Origin: Cristatella mucedo | Taxonomy: Eukaryota; Bryozoa; Phylactolaemata; Cristatellidae | Length of the DNA stretch: 64,000 bases | Assembly: GCA_009760855.2 (NCBI GenBank) | Contig: WPIO01000023.1 | Span: 4,615,501 to 4,679,500, forward strand | Reading direction: 5' to 3' | Part shown: in pieces, positions 46,201-54,884 of the stretch | Position numbering within the stretch: the first letter of the stretch is position 1 | Layout of the letters: every line of letters starts with the position of its first letter | Program-made: the position numbers and the translations under genes | Notes under the pieces: generated by a model | Told to the model about the DNA's origin: nothing | The model's input: only the letters and a program-made list of their open reading frames with translations | Database searches by the model: none

Positions 46201-48197
46201 ATTTGCTATTTGACTTCGTCGATCGCTTGACTGCCTGCACTGCTTTTTGAATAATGGCCTGGGTACGAAAGCGAGTGCCTAACGCCGAGGCCTGCTATGC
46301 TGTAGCATCGAACGCCGCAAGCATTACGGTGCCAGCCTCGTGGAGATCGTGCACAGTGACAGAGGCCGTCTCTTGGTAATAGCATCCACACAGACCCCCA
46401 CCCCGGCCTGACTTGTCTTATCCAGCTTGATTGCTGCTGCTGCATGCCGGCCCATATGCGAGCACCACCCACCCTCACACCGATTCCCCCCCCCGCCAGA
46501 TGGCATGGACGTATAGATCATGATCTGCTCTCTGCTGCTGTGCCGCAGGAGCTGATGAAGAACGTCGAGAGCGGTGCAGTCGACTCGCCTTTCAAGCGCG
46601 ATTTTCAGCCGTACGTCAAGCAGCAGCCTGTGCCTCTGCGTGGGCCTATCGACGACGAAGACCAGGTGAGCGCTGGTGCGCACCGCACCACTTGCCAACC
46701 GAGCCGTCTGCATTGTGCCACCGTAGCACAATCTCGTCCGAGTCGGCGCTGTATGTCACCTGACCAGCGACGATGCAGCCTCATCCCTCGCTCGGTTCAC
46801 CTCACTGGTCTGCTTTCTCCTTGTCTCCTTGCTCTAGTATGTGGAGCTTTCTACCTATCTACTGGAGATGTACAAAAGCGAGGTGGTGCCAGGCTATGAT
46901 GTGGCTCAGGCAGTCAATGCGGTGATGTACGTGATGCTCCCCGAGGTAAGCTGAGGCGTTTGCGTCGTTCTTCCGTTTTTGGCAGCTCCGAGATCTTATC
47001 CAGCTTTTCGCCACCTGCATTCACCTGTGGCAGTGCTTCCGGGCTCCTACCCAGTTTGTGCCGTCCTCGCTTTGTGCTGTCCTCGAGAGGCTGGCATGCC
47101 CAGCTCGTTGACGTGGGTGGATCTTGCCCAAGAGTTCCCTCACTACAGCTTGATGACAATGTGGCACGAACCTGCCTCACGTTGTCCACTGGGCCAGCAA
47201 CTGAGTAGAAACGCACACCGACGACCGTTGACTCTGTATGTATGTTTATGTCCATGGATTCTGGGCGTCGACGACAATTGCTGCTCGTGCCTACAAAAAT
47301 GCAGTCTGCCAATTTTGTCTGAGCTGAACACTGAAGCGCACACCCTGATACTGAGAAGATGCTAATGCTTCGAGATCGGTGTGACTAAGGAAGTGCTCGG
47401 GTTATGAGGTCAGAGGTCGGGCGTATGTGCTGCAGATGTGGCTACTCACCAGTGGCTCCATGCAGCGCCATTTGCACGTTTAAACGGTCGAGTTACCCCC
47501 AGTCATTAACACTTTCGTAGGAAATATCGATTCTTGGCATGCAGCATGATCGTCTGGGCAGAGCGTATACCTAGGGTATGGTTTTTAAACTGAAAATAAG
47601 CCTGCCTGCACTAATTCGACTGTGCATGCAGAGCTCAAATTGCAGTCAAGGCTTGACAAAGTGGCTGCGGTCAGGAGGTTGGTAGACCATCGCACGAGCA
47701 CCAGCTCTTTCCTTTCTAGCTCAGCACCACTCTTTTCTAATAGTCTAGTTTCGTGGCCACAGTATAGGGAAAAAGAAAGAAACTACGAGTACATACTTTA
47801 TGTAGCATTTGTTTTTTTATTTCTTGTTTTTAGTGCCAGTTAGTTCCGTGCATTTATTCTTGTCGTTGATACATAGCAGTGTCAGCCTTTATCTTTAAAG
47901 CTTCGCTATGATGTAAATGCTCAAGCGTGCATGCACTTGTGAGTGTGCATAGCAGCAGCAGTATGCATGTGCTGTGAGGGGGCATTGCCATCTGCTGTAA
48001 GGGGGCATTACACTTACCGTTCGTTGTAGGTCGTCGTTCACGCACTCGTCCAGAAAGAAGGCATCTCGCGCGCAGAGGCAATGTCCATCTTCCAGGCCGG
48101 CATCAAGCATACGGACGAGGAGTTGCTCAAACCCATCGAGATTCGTCAAAACACTCGTCACACCCGCAGCGCAGTGGAGAAGTTTAGCGACTCTTAG
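28496..48197 (+). CDS. PWWP3A: PWWP3A/MUM1-like protein PWP-B (gene span, 12 coding exons)
   Basis: Likely member of the PWWP3 (MUM1) family: nuclear chromatin-associated proteins linked in vertebrates to DNA-damage response. Exons: 28496-29051, 33222-33392, 35024-36130, 39099-39178, 41440-41507, 43707-43779, 43957-44089, 44527-44812, 46306-46375, 46549-46665, 46838-46945, 48030-48197. All are GT-AG and in phase, 2937 nt, 978 codons plus stop (980 if the exon 1 donor at 29058 is used). Order: disordered N-terminus (1-185), linker D, acidic region (244-611), PWWP domain (about 617-685, core DPFWPAV), helical extension (686-729), acidic Ser-rich linker (731-824) and a helical C-terminal domain (826-978) with a MLPE motif as in MUM1. 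The family call is from recall of domain order, not a search. It is a tandem paralogue of PWP-A. Confidence 0.78.
29060..30200. other. PWP-B intron 1, 5' part, nothing recognised
   Basis: Searched for counterparts of the four PWWP exons of PWP-A (words for WYK and WPG/WPA next to a donor); none seen. Confidence 0.45.
30207..30329. repeat. 61-bp tandem duplication
   Basis: Two units starting TGTTGATAATGCCAAAATGA at 30207 and 30268 differ at only a few positions. Recent local duplication in PWP-B intron 1. Confidence 0.85.
30722..30805 (-). mobile_element. LINE-A 3' tail fragment
   Basis: TAATAATACATTTGTTATAG, then CAGAGAGCTCAATCTCTTTC and the TTTACATTTGCTG block, on the - strand. Confidence 0.65.
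31040..31465 (+). mobile_element. LINE fragment, early reverse transcriptase blocks, with a - strand tail fragment
   Basis: 31040-31390 + strand resembles LLDLSAAFDT-DHxIL, then a broken SYLSG block and a GIPQGSVLG-like block (GGCATTCCCCAGGGATCGG), then GCAGATGACTC for the catalytic ADD. Heavily decayed. 31375-31465 holds a - strand 3' tail fragment. Confidence 0.55.
31835..31981 (-). mobile_element. SINE-1 copy in PWP-B intron 1
   Basis: - strand body with box B GAGTTCAAATCC and end CTGTTAAATCAGCTA; the head is decayed after the GATCTTGATCCCGAGGTCG arm. Confidence 0.7.
32285..32765 (-). mobile_element. LINE-B fragment, 3' part
   Basis: The - strand reads ASRLINKSQRFDHVYTLL, then after a deletion DNKLAVPFICLKTVGDRSF to FHATHYLNCPPDSAML. 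Same family as 4400-5690. In PWP-B intron 1. Confidence 0.8.
33222..33392 (+). CDS. PWP-B exon 2, acidic linker (module D)
   Basis: Acceptor GTTTAG ends at 33221 and donor GTAAGC starts at 33393. Phase 1 in and out, 171 nt. Begins SDEDQRQDQKEARPPS. Homologue of PWP-A exon 6. No PWWP exons were found between exon 1 and this exon, where PWP-A has four. Confidence 0.7.
33400..34830 (+). mobile_element. LINE-B copy in PWP-B intron 2
   Basis: + strand reads, with many frameshifts and stops: an early reverse transcriptase block near 33540-33600 (FDTIDHDIL), FKSYLSDLIQSVLCGGQVS, GVPQGSVLGSLLFFIYT, a broken YADDTQLY block near 33815, then LTHKARHGLDPPYLAELLDQ through FPAVLSCYIHATHYLN and a stop at 34812. 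It accounts for nearly all of the intron: 1631 nt here against 152 nt in PWP-A. Confidence 0.85.
35024..36130 (+). CDS. PWP-B exon 3, acidic region
   Basis: Acceptor TTGCTTAG ends at 35023 and donor GTAAGT starts at 36131. Phase 1 in and out, 1107 nt. Begins with the same DA(D/E)S codons as PWP-A exon 7 and shares GCLEPASIPS, SLSM and ESLP. It continues past the point where PWP-A stops to SSSSDELPAVLEG. Asp/Glu/Ser-rich, probably disordered. Confidence 0.8.
36131..37200. other. PWP-B intron 3, 5' part, nothing recognised
   Basis: No exon, repeat family or RNA gene recognised. Confidence 0.45.
37203..37244. repeat. (ATT)n microsatellite
   Basis: Fourteen ATT units. Not clearly joined to a LINE tail here. 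Confidence 0.95.
37371..37710 (+). mobile_element. LINE-A fragment, very decayed
   Basis: Traces of IxxWMATKVLKHDDKTSLAFIG, then NQLSLDE and LVHPYVTSHLDYCN on the + strand with several frameshifts. Confidence 0.6.
37776..38262. repeat. Repeat X, copy 2 (PWP-B intron 3)
   Basis: Counterpart of 15675-16152; same blocks in the same order and orientation. Here it lies 5' of the PWWP module; in PWP-A it lies 3' of it. Confidence 0.7.
38664..38824 (+). mobile_element. SINE-1 copy in PWP-B intron 3
   Basis: Head GACGGCACACTAAGTAAGGC, palindromic arm CACGACCTCGG-TCCCGAGGTCGTG, box B GGGTTCGATTCC, body with GGTGGTGATAGCCGTAAAGG, end GTTTAGTCAGCTAG. Confidence 0.85.
39099..39178 (+). CDS. PWP-B exon 4, first part of PWWP domain
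   Basis: Acceptor GTTTCCAG ends at 39098 and donor GTAAGT starts at 39179. Phase 1 in, phase 0 out. Encodes VFRKDMLVWYKYQKDPFWPAV: a basic strand, the WYK aromatic and the FWPAV form of the PWWP signature. Confidence 0.85.
39489..39963 (-). mobile_element. LINE-A 3' end in PWP-B intron 4
   Basis: The - strand covers the end of the ORF (YQIYSPTRPN, FKSLGDHAFSSYAPKAWNS), the 3'UTR and an ATT-rich tail at 39495-39513. Frames are broken. Confidence 0.8.
39981..40146 (-). mobile_element. SINE-1 copy in PWP-B intron 4
   Basis: - strand: box A region GATGGCGCACTAGGTAACGC, box B GGGTTCGAATTA, end TAAATAAGCTAG. Lies directly beside the LINE-A 3' end above. Confidence 0.8.
40169..40195. repeat. Short perfect hairpin, 11-bp stem
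   Basis: GCCGGCGGTGT, a 5-nt loop, then ACACCGCCGGC. In PWP-B intron 4 between two SINE-1 copies. Confidence 0.75.
40471..40640 (+). mobile_element. SINE-1 copy, well preserved
   Basis: Full unit: TGGCTCACTAGGTAAAGCGG (box A), CACGACCTCGGCCCCGAGG arm, GGGTTCGAATCC (box B), body to CTGCTAAATCAGCTAG. Opposite strand to the copy at 39981. Confidence 0.85.
40645..41439. other. PWP-B intron 4, 3' part, nothing recognised
   Basis: No further repeats or exons recognised. Confidence 0.45.
41440..41507 (+). CDS. PWP-B exon 5, middle of PWWP domain
   Basis: Acceptor TTTCCAG ends at 41439 and donor GTAAGT starts at 41508. Phase 0 in, phase 2 out, 22 full codons, IESSSKAKFTLRFLNYGSS and onward. The FLNYG segment is the PWWP strand that precedes the aromatic cage loop. 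Confidence 0.8.
41510..42430. other. PWP-B intron 5, 5' part, nothing recognised
   Basis: No exon with the right phases (2 in, 0 out) recognised before 43707. Confidence 0.45.
42435..42565 (-). mobile_element. SINE-2 copy, decayed
   Basis: The - strand shows a TGGGCCAGGGAGCC-like head, AGGTCGCAGGCTTGTGCCC in place of box B, and the tail with AGCTAAGTTTCC and TGCTATAGAAATGAC. Confidence 0.5.
42570..43706. other. PWP-B intron 5, 3' part, nothing recognised
   Basis: GC-richer from 43200 on. No gene recognised. Confidence 0.4.
43707..43779 (+). CDS. PWP-B exon 6, end of PWWP domain
   Basis: Acceptor CTCGTAG ends at 43706 and donor GTGAGT starts at 43780. Phase 2 in, phase 0 out, 73 nt, the same size as its PWP-A counterpart. 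Begins LPVSRKSARKQL and ends HREFV. Basic, as expected for a DNA-contacting face. Confidence 0.75.
43957..44089 (+). CDS. PWP-B exon 7, helical extension after PWWP
   Basis: Acceptor CTCTCAAG ends at 43956 and donor GTATGT starts at 44090. Phase 0 in, phase 1 out, 44 full codons. Begins EAGKQQYKDPKVFELAVRHA; predicted helical. Confidence 0.75.
44527..44812 (+). CDS. PWP-B exon 8, Ser/Glu-rich linker
   Basis: Acceptor CTCTTAG ends at 44526 and donor GTAAGT starts at 44813. Phase 1 in, phase 2 out. Gly/Ala/Arg-rich first half, then an acidic SEDSSSAESEDQ stretch, ending FRYSKETEEV. A low-complexity linker between the PWWP region and the C-terminal domain. Confidence 0.7.
44813..46305. other. 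PWP-B intron 8
   Basis: Contains a 33-bp tandem duplication at 44989-45053 (units begin AGTGCTGCTTGTTTGCT). Nothing else recognised. Confidence 0.5.
46306..46375 (+). CDS. PWP-B exon 9, start of C-terminal helical domain
   Basis: Acceptor GCTGTAG ends at 46305 and donor GTAATA starts at 46376. Phase 2 in, phase 0 out, 70 nt. Encodes IERRKHYGASLVEIVHSDRG and onward. Chosen because it is the only short stretch I found that bridges the phases of exons 8 and 10. Confidence 0.65.
46549..46665 (+). CDS. PWP-B exon 10
   Basis: Acceptor TGCCGCAG ends at 46548 and donor GTGAGC starts at 46666. Phase 0 both ends, 39 codons. Begins ELMKNVESGAVDSPFKRDFQ and ends GPIDDEDQ. Part of the MUM1-like C-terminal domain. 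Confidence 0.8.
46838..46945 (+). CDS. PWP-B exon 11
   Basis: Acceptor GCTCTAG ends at 46837 and donor GTAAGC starts at 46946. Phase 0 both ends, 36 codons: YVELSTYLLEMYKSEVVPGY, then an Ala/Val helix ending MLPE. The YL-x-YK and LPE positions match my recollection of the MUM1 C-terminal domain. Confidence 0.82.
46946..48029. other. PWP-B intron 11, nothing recognised
   Basis: Plain intronic sequence. Confidence 0.5.
48030..48197 (+). CDS. PWP-B exon 12, C-terminus and stop
   Basis: Acceptor TTGTAG ends at 48029; TAG stop at 48195-48197. Encodes VVVHALVQKEGISRAEAMSI, IKHTDEELLKPIE and a basic end. The LPE-VVxHA junction and the later charged EELLKPIE helix fit the end of MUM1-like proteins. 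No AATAAA was seen within the next 1.5 kb; the nearest on this strand is at 49781. Confidence 0.8.
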   Translation, partial: VVVHALVQKEGISRAEAMSIFQAGIKHTDEELLKPIEIRQNTRHTRSAVEKFSDS

Positions 48198-50956
48198 CAG
48201 CAGTCGTAGCAGCCGTCCAATGGCAGAGGAGCAGTTGGTTACAAGTTCAGTGGCGTAGCCTTCCAGCACATTCCACTTCACGAGCAACTATCGCTTCACG
48301 CATGCGGTGCCAACACCACTTGCCACCATGCACCTTCACAGGGACACTCTTGCTCACGTAGATGCACTATTCGAATAATACAATACCCTGTCCTCAGTGG
48401 AGCTGGCTGTGGCCTTCCCGAAGCGGGAGCGTCTACTCTGAGCTCTGCCCCCCCCCCCGTGCTACTGATTTGCCTGGGTGAAGATGGAAATAGGACAATC
48501 AGGTCACGGACTCGCTCATGTCAACTGGCATCCACGAGACGACCTGTTATTGATTGATCTTTCAGCAACTTTTAAATACAATTGACCTATAAATACTTGT
48601 GTGTACCAAGTCAGCTGTTCAGGCACGTGGGTTCGATGTCCGAATTCACAGCTGCCACTTACTAGGCCACCTAAGCATTCACCATGGGGCGGTGGCACCT
48701 GTTTACGAGGTGATAGTCATGTAAAATTTGAAAGCAAGACCGGACTAACTAATGTCCAGGACTGCTACACTTGTCACTGCTTCTCTTCACGATGACGGAC
48801 AATTCTTTTAGCTGTCTCTTTTACCTTTCTCTGCCTCTGGGCGACTCCGAGCCAAGTTTCCATTACCTGCTTTGCCTTCAGAACTGCCCCACCTGCTCGG
48901 GCCAGACCTGGCAAATGCCAGTCCTACTGCCTTTTGGCAGTATGCTAACGAAACTTCCGCCATTCTTATTTGATTTTGTGCATTCCAAAACTCGATAGGT
49001 TCGCGACGCAATGCCTCAGCCACTCGGCAGGTTGGCACCTCGAATTGTGATATCGGTACGTGGGACAAAGTCTCCTCCTGTGCTGCTGTGAGCACCTGTG
49101 CTCACATCAACCGCTGGGCTTCAAGGCAGGGGCGAGCAGCTTAGAGCCTCAGGCAACTTCGGCATAGGACGTCACGCTGACGAATTACGTCTTAGTCAGC
49201 TGCTCCAACATAGCAGCCTCGAGTGTCGAGCTTGTTGGTGTTGAGCTTGGACTGCAGCCTTGCTTTAGGTTGCACTACTTTGCCGGCTTGGCAGCATGCT
49301 TTGTGGCAGCATTTACTACCCCCCCCCCAGGGTATCCTAGTCCACGACTAACGTGCTCCCAGTTAACGACTAACGTGCTCCCAGTTAACGACTAACGTGC
49401 TCCCAGTTAACGATCTAGGTTGCCACCACGAGTGGGTGGGCTGAGGCCTTCTGCTGCTCATTGACCTTAACTTTCTATTCGCTCGCGAAGCCCTCGCTCG
49501 AAGCAGCGAGCTCATTAGGCTCTGCGCAGGACTAACTTTAATTGCAACGCCCCAAAATGCATTGCGCCATCGTCTGTCTGCCCATCCCAGTGCAGCCTGT
49601 ATAGCCGCACCGTGCGCTCAACTGCCCTAGCTCGGGCAGCATGCACGAGTCCATCCACAGGCGACCGATCGGCAAGCGCTACTGCGCGAGTCAGCTGTAA
49701 GAAGGAGCCTGCGCTCCGAGGCTTCCTCCCCGCGAATGCTTCTGCTGGCTTCATACAGGAAGCAGGCTCCAAAGGCACCAAATAAACCTGCCAAGCCTTC
49801 CAACCTGCCCTGCCCCTCCAATAACCTCAAGCCACCGATACGGCAGCAGAGCAATGGTGCTGGGTCAGCTGCAGCATCTGCCTAGGTGCTGCAAATGCCA
49901 CTCGGCTACTGGCACTGAGCCAGGAGTGGGCGAATGTAAGGCTCCAACCAAGCCAGTATGGACCCCTACGTTCAGAGGTCGGCCGGCAATCTGCAGGCCC
50001 GAGTCTTTAGATATTGACAGAGTGCATTCGCTCGGTATCTGCTGCCGGAGGACTGAAAGCCATCGCGGCTCCGAGCTGCAGATCGTGGGAGGAGATAACT
50101 ACCAGCGAGCACCAGTACCCGGTAGTTTCAAATCCCGAAAGGGAGGGGATGGTGGCAGGCTGCTAATGAGGGAAGCCCTTCAGGGAGGTGGGGGCGACCA
50201 GTGCGCACCCATCACCGTTTTTTCCATTCTACCACAATTCATCGCCACCACTCCTATTCCTACTCGCGGCAGCCGCCGCTCCGGTGCTCGTGCACTGACT
50301 GCTGGGGGCTGAGTGTGACCTGCTAGCGATGGTCCAGGCAGAGAGCTCACTCAGCGGCCAGCGGCAGTAGCTTGACGGCAGGCAGGCAGTGATAACCTTG
50401 CCTGCCGGGGGGGGGGGGGGGGTGACAGGGGGACGCAGCACGTTGTTCCGAATGCATCATCATGTTGGCAGCAATGCGCCAACATGCTGGCAGCAATGCG
50501 AGCAGCGAGTGCATCATCGCCGCAGCCACCGGAGTAAGCTCGAGGTACAGCCTAGTATCGACAGTTGCCGGCAGCTCAGACGAAACATATATGGAACACT
50601 GCTGAATTAGGGCGTACTATAGCGCAGACGAGCTAGCACCAAAAGGCCGACCAATCTCGGCCTCGCCGTCGGCCAGCTGCTCAGCAGCAGCTGCGCGCTC
50701 GGGCGACGGCTGACACAACCGTTCCACCTGGCGGTGGCCAGTCTGCAGCGAGGCCCTCGAGTTTTCGCCGTGACCCGGTGAGTGACAAGACACTGCCGAC
50801 GTGGTGCGTCACTTGCACTCGGGTCAACGGTGCGAAGAGGGCGTGGCGGCCGCCGGAAGGGCCAGCCAGATCGGCTAGCACGAGCTTCGAGCTAGCAGGC
50901 CAGCCCCGCCTCCCATAGGCGTAAACTTAAACGGCGGCGGTGGTGGTGTGCCGAGG
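48198..50956. other. Convergent intergenic region between PWP-B and FAM174-like gene
   Basis: Presumed to hold both 3'UTRs. AATAAA on the + strand at 49781. A 22-bp tandem repeat lies at 49344-49409, and G or C runs at 48450, 49320 and 50407-50422. No ORF recognised. Confidence 0.45.
49344..49409. repeat. 22-bp tandem repeat, 3 identical units
   Basis: Units starting ACGACTAACGTGCTCCCAGT at 49344, 49366 and 49388 are identical. Confidence 0.9.
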
Positions 50957-51134
50957 CTACGCAGTGCGAGACGACTTGAGCAAGCGCTCGCGCGATTGGT
51001 CGAACACGGTGCTCTCCTCGTCCTCTTCGTCGTCGTTTACCATCATCAGCCCGGCAGAGTCGGTGGCGGGCCGCCCGAGCGACGCAGGGCTGGCAGACGA
51101 CGACTTCGGGACTGCGGCGCGCCCACGCCGAGTC
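50957..51134 (-). CDS. FAM174: FAM174-like exon 2 (cytosolic tail)
   Basis: On the - strand, acceptor TGCTTGCAG precedes 51134; stop TAG is at 50959-50957. 178 nt, entering in phase 2. Encodes TRRGRAAVPKSSSASPASLG, then NDDEEDEESTVFDQSRERLL. The join restores an Arg codon next to TRR. The intron is about 2.6 kb and contains the SINE-1 copy at 52.4 kb. Confidence 0.72.
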
Positions 51135-54032
51135 CTGCAAGCACAAGTTGCATGCTAGCAAGCTGGCGGTCCGTTTGGTTTGGGGCAGCGCTAAGTGCGA
51201 ATGACGACACAAAGGAGCATCCGAAAGATAGAGGCGCCGCGTCAGTGCACCGACGCCCGGCATGCGCCTGCTCCGAGTTGGATGCGATCGGGCGACCCTC
51301 CAGGCACCGCTGGGATTGCTGTGTGGCTTTCCCAATTATTGACCGCGACTAAGCCTTTCGGGCACGACACAGGCGGCATCCCGGTTCCCAATTATCCTCT
51401 CGTCAGCATCCTCAACAAGGCCTTGACCTTATTTAACGAGTCTCTGCAGCTTGGAAAAAATCTCATACCACCACGGTACAGCACTGCCTCATACTGCTCT
51501 ACTGTTCAACATTGACATCGAAAGGAAGAGACCCTACTTAACTAAAGACTTCGAGTATACGTCACGGGGCTGCCCCAATGACGAATACTCTTCTGATATC
51601 AGAGGTAGAACATGTGCATCTTACAAATCAAGTGCTACAGCATGATTGTCTCGACGTGCAACACTCGCATCCGTGAATGCCGGAGCCAAGCCTCACTGGG
51701 AAAGCCGGAGACACGGCAGCCAGCTCTAAGCAGGCAATCGAGCATTTACAGCCCAAGCTGGCACTGCCAGCTCGCGATGCGTCTGTGTCTGCGTGCGATC
51801 GAGAAGGCGGGTATATACGCAGGAACTCAAGAGGCTTTTTCACATTACTTCCCCCTTGTAGGAGAGAGAGGGAGAGAGAGAGAGAGACAAGACAGAGAGA
51901 GGGGAGGGAGAGAGAGAGAGCACGACAGATTCCCGGTAGCTAGTGTTCTCAACATCCTAGTTCGAGCAATCTAGGTTGCGTAACATGAACCGAACACAAG
52001 TGTCCCTTGTATCCGGCAGCCAATAGGAATAGGGAAATAAGGGGACGACATCACGTTAATAATAACAACAATGCATTTGTATAGCACCCTCGGAGAGTTG
52101 AATATCTTTCGAGGCACTTTACAGATGCTACAGGATGCCAACCTCAACTTTACTGCTCCTCCTAACTACCCCACTGAGACACGGTTTGAATGGGAAATAT
52201 ACACTGGCCCACAAAAGCACAACCAGAACAGAGTCCTAAGCCATGTTGTAGGTGGAAAATGCGCCATCTACATCAACTGAAACTGCCACATGCTCCAGGC
52301 AGGCCCACTGGCAGACTGGACCTTAGGCCTAGGATCTGTTGAGCCTACGTCAAAAGCAGTCGAAATGGCAGCCGTTTAACGGCAGTATAAATAAATAAAT
52401 ATTAGCTGATTTAACAGCCTCACTTGTTTGGCAGCAGAAGAGAATAGCGGCATTCTAAGCACCTCTTGCAGCTGGCAAGAAAGGATCGCCCGCTGCAGTG
52501 TTCGAAACCACGACCTCGGTCGTGGAGAGCAAACACCTTACCTCCTGGGCTATCACGGCCCTTATAAAGGTAGCTGCACGAGCCCAAACGTACAGAGAAG
52601 CACGAACGAGTAGGCACATGCCTCTCGTTGCTACAGCACGACTTCGAGCAAGTAATCTCAGGCTCATTCCGAGGCTCTTGGTCTCGGAGAGTAGCAGCTC
52701 CAGCAGTCGACCTCGCCATCAGGTAACCCAACGAGTGACACACCCACCGTCTTCCGACGCTCTCGTCGAGAGAGGCAGGAGGGTGTCTGGCTGGCTTGCC
52801 ACTCAGGTCAGCCTCTCGAGCGACCCTGACCTTGCAGTTTTCGCTGCCCGGTCTGCCTTTGAAGCTAGAGGTTGCAGCGCCCGTCTCAAGCCACCCGTGA
52901 CACGCCAGTGCCTGTTGTGCCGCTGTCCCGCGAGGAGGCAAGGAACGACTAGTGGACGGCAATTGGGCTGGCCACGTGCCTGACCGACGCAAGGGTTGCT
53001 AGGGTTTCCCGAGAGGCTTTTACCCCTGGAGACGAGCGGGCGCCTACCGGCTGCTCGAGCATGGTGGACTTTCTGCCCTGCCCTCACGGGACCGCTGCTT
53101 GCAGTTCGACGTACGACCACAGAGAGACAACGGGAGGCCGCCACCTCGGGCGCCAGCCTGTCGGTGTTTTGTGCCCAGGCTCGCCAGTGCTCGCCTCATT
53201 CTCTTAGCGGGCAACCCCAAAGAAAGAGCTCCGTGCACACTTCCGCCAGTACAATTAGAGCGATTGCTCTGCAGACGCCTCGCGCGAAAATCGCCGAGGG
53301 CAAAACGCTCGCTTAGGCGCTGGTGATGTTAGGCGACACGGCTTGTCAACTCGATATGACCCGTGCATATGACAACCCGCTGCATTGCCTGCACAACGGC
53401 GCCCTATGCAGCAAAGATCGGCCAAGTGCTTACTATTCACGAGATCACAGGGTGTCTGCGCTAACTGTGCACACGGACGTGGAGGCACCGGGCATTTTAG
53501 CCAGCAGGCTTGCTGGCTGCACAAGTCCTGCGTAGGCAGCTGCTTCAAAAGGCTCGTAGCAAAATCTGTAGAGCAATTCGCGAAGATGTTTACGAATGCG
53601 CATAGCCAATCAGCAGATTTAGGACCGCGAAACATGTACGACGTAAGAACCGCGGTCCTTTTTTTTACGCTGCCAGAGCCCTGAAAACGTCCAGCCTTCC
53701 CCCAACCTCTGCATTACGCACGCGAAGGCAGCTTACCTCCAAAAAGCCTTCGCACCGAGGTAGATAATCACTAGTCCTCCGAGGGCGACGAGAACGTAGA
53801 ATGCTCTGGAGTAGACGCCAATGTCCAATACGTTCGCTTTGACGCCGCCCGTCGAGGCCGTGTTATTGGGCTTCAGAGTCTCAGGGCTGCTCGCATTGCC
53901 TGGCGTGGGCCCGCCGCCGTGAGACGAGGTCGAGCGAGTATCTCCGACGCTCGTGCTGCTGTTACTGTCTGCAGCGAAGCAAGCCGCTATCGCGAGAGCG
54001 ACCAGAACCGCCGAGAACACCCGCGCCTGCAT
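50957..54032 (-). CDS. FAM174: FAM174-like type I membrane protein (gene span, 2 exons)
   Basis: Exon 1 is 54032-53737 and exon 2 is 51134-50957, joined in phase 2, giving 157 residues. Signal peptide about 1-21 (hydrophobic VLVALAIAACFAA); a short Ser/Thr/Gly-rich extracytoplasmic stem (22-70) with sequons at Asn24, Asn46 and Asn56; one membrane helix (about 78-97, FYVLVALGGLVIIYLGAKAF); a basic stop-transfer TRRGR; and an acidic cytosolic tail with DDEEDEESTVFD. The RAFYV-membrane-RTRR layout and the acidic TVFD tail are the FAM174 pattern as I recall it. The molecular role of this family is poorly defined; vertebrate members are placed at Golgi or plasma membrane. Tail to tail with PWP-B, 2.76 kb apart. 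Confidence 0.72.
51135..52055. other. FAM174-like intron, 3' half
   Basis: Only a GA-rich imperfect repeat (51860-51920) stands out. Confidence 0.5.
52056..52135 (-). mobile_element. LINE-A/SINE-2 3' tail fragment
   Basis: AATAATAACAACAATGCATT, TTGTATAGCACCCTCGGAGA and GGCACTTTACAGATGCT on the - strand. Confidence 0.6.
52405..52562 (-). mobile_element. SINE-1 copy in the FAM174-like intron
   Basis: - strand: head GGCCGTGATAGCCCAGGAGG, short CACGACCGAGGTCGTGG arm, box B GTTTCGAACACT (decayed), end CTGTTAAATCAGCTAATA. Confidence 0.75.
52563..53736. other. FAM174-like intron, 5' half, nothing recognised
   Basis: GC-rich, with several long chance ORFs on both strands but no recognisable domains. 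Confidence 0.4.
53737..54032 (-). CDS. FAM174: FAM174-like exon 1 (signal peptide, stem, membrane helix)
   Basis: ATG at 54032 reading leftward; the donor GTAAGC follows the last coding base 53737. 296 nt, phase 2 out. Encodes MQARVFSAVLVALAIAAC and ends in the membrane helix and AKAFW. The start is the first ATG before a canonical signal peptide. Confidence 0.78.
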
Positions 54033-54730
54033 CGTCTAGCCAAGAACGCAAACGCGGTAGGACGGGTAACCTCGCATCACACGATATACGGTCATTTCGT
54101 CACATCCGGTTCCGCTTTCTGCATGTTTTGACCCGCATCCGGCTCAAACCCATCGCTTCCCAGCTGCGACCGTCCTGGCATCGCCGGATTCGCTTTAAGG
54201 ATTCTTGAGGAACGCTGTTCAGGGTCTCGATACGGATTTATTGCTAGCAGTTGGCAGTCTGGCAAACTGTGTCTTCTTCGTATAGTCCTCCAGGCTGGCA
54301 ACAGCGCGGCGCTGTGGCGACTGGATACGACGTAACCTTACGCGCAGCGGTCGCGGTCGGCTCTGACAGCGCGGGTGTCTTGACGAGTTCTATATAACCC
54401 AGGCACATAAGGCCATTGCTTCTCTTCCCAAGCATCGCGGAAGCTCAGCCTCGATCTTAGAAAGCGGCATTAAGATAGTGTCGAGGCTGCCAAATTCGAG
54501 TTGAGAAGGATGCTACGCGTTTTGAAGTGCCGCTTCTCAGACACCCGGGTCATTTCGGTGCACTTATTGGCCATAGCCAATAAGCGAATGCCAATTATGG
54601 ATTTCAAATCCGCCATCGCCGGGCTGGTGTTAAGCTTTTACTACAGTTGCCAGGGCGTCAATCCCCGTATTGCCGGGGTAGGCGTCTTGTGCTGAGTCGC
54701 TTTGCCTGGCAGCAAGCGTGCGGTGGCTGC
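54033..54730. other. Upstream of FAM174-like gene
   Basis: Must contain its 5'UTR and promoter (reading leftward). No element can be fixed. Confidence 0.35.
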
Positions 54731-54734
54731 ACTG

Positions 54735-54830
54735 AACGCCGCCGCAGGCTTCGAGTGCGCTGTAAAAATCTCTCCTGCGTAGCACCCACGCAAGTCTTTT
54801 TGGACTTACAGACTGAGAGACAAGGAAGAA
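54735..54830 (+). mobile_element. LINE-B 3' tail fragment
   Basis: GCGCTGTAAAAATCTCTCCT, GCGTAGCACCCACG and ACTTACAGACTGAGAG: the end of LINE-B. Confidence 0.55.
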
Positions 54831-54884
54831 TTTGAGCTGGCTAGACTGTAGCACCTAAACGAGGCATGCCGTTCGACGACATTC

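Noticed and set aside
49344-49409. CRISPR-like direct repeats
   Set aside because: Three adjoining identical 22-bp units with no spacers: a simple tandem repeat in an animal genome.
50892-51352. Overlapping ORFs of 130-147 codons on both strands
   Set aside because: They are other frames of the GC-rich FAM174-like exon 2 and its flanks.
52420-53335. ORFs of 100-190 codons in the FAM174-like intron
   Set aside because: GC-rich chance frames; no domain, several frames open at once, and one overlaps a SINE.
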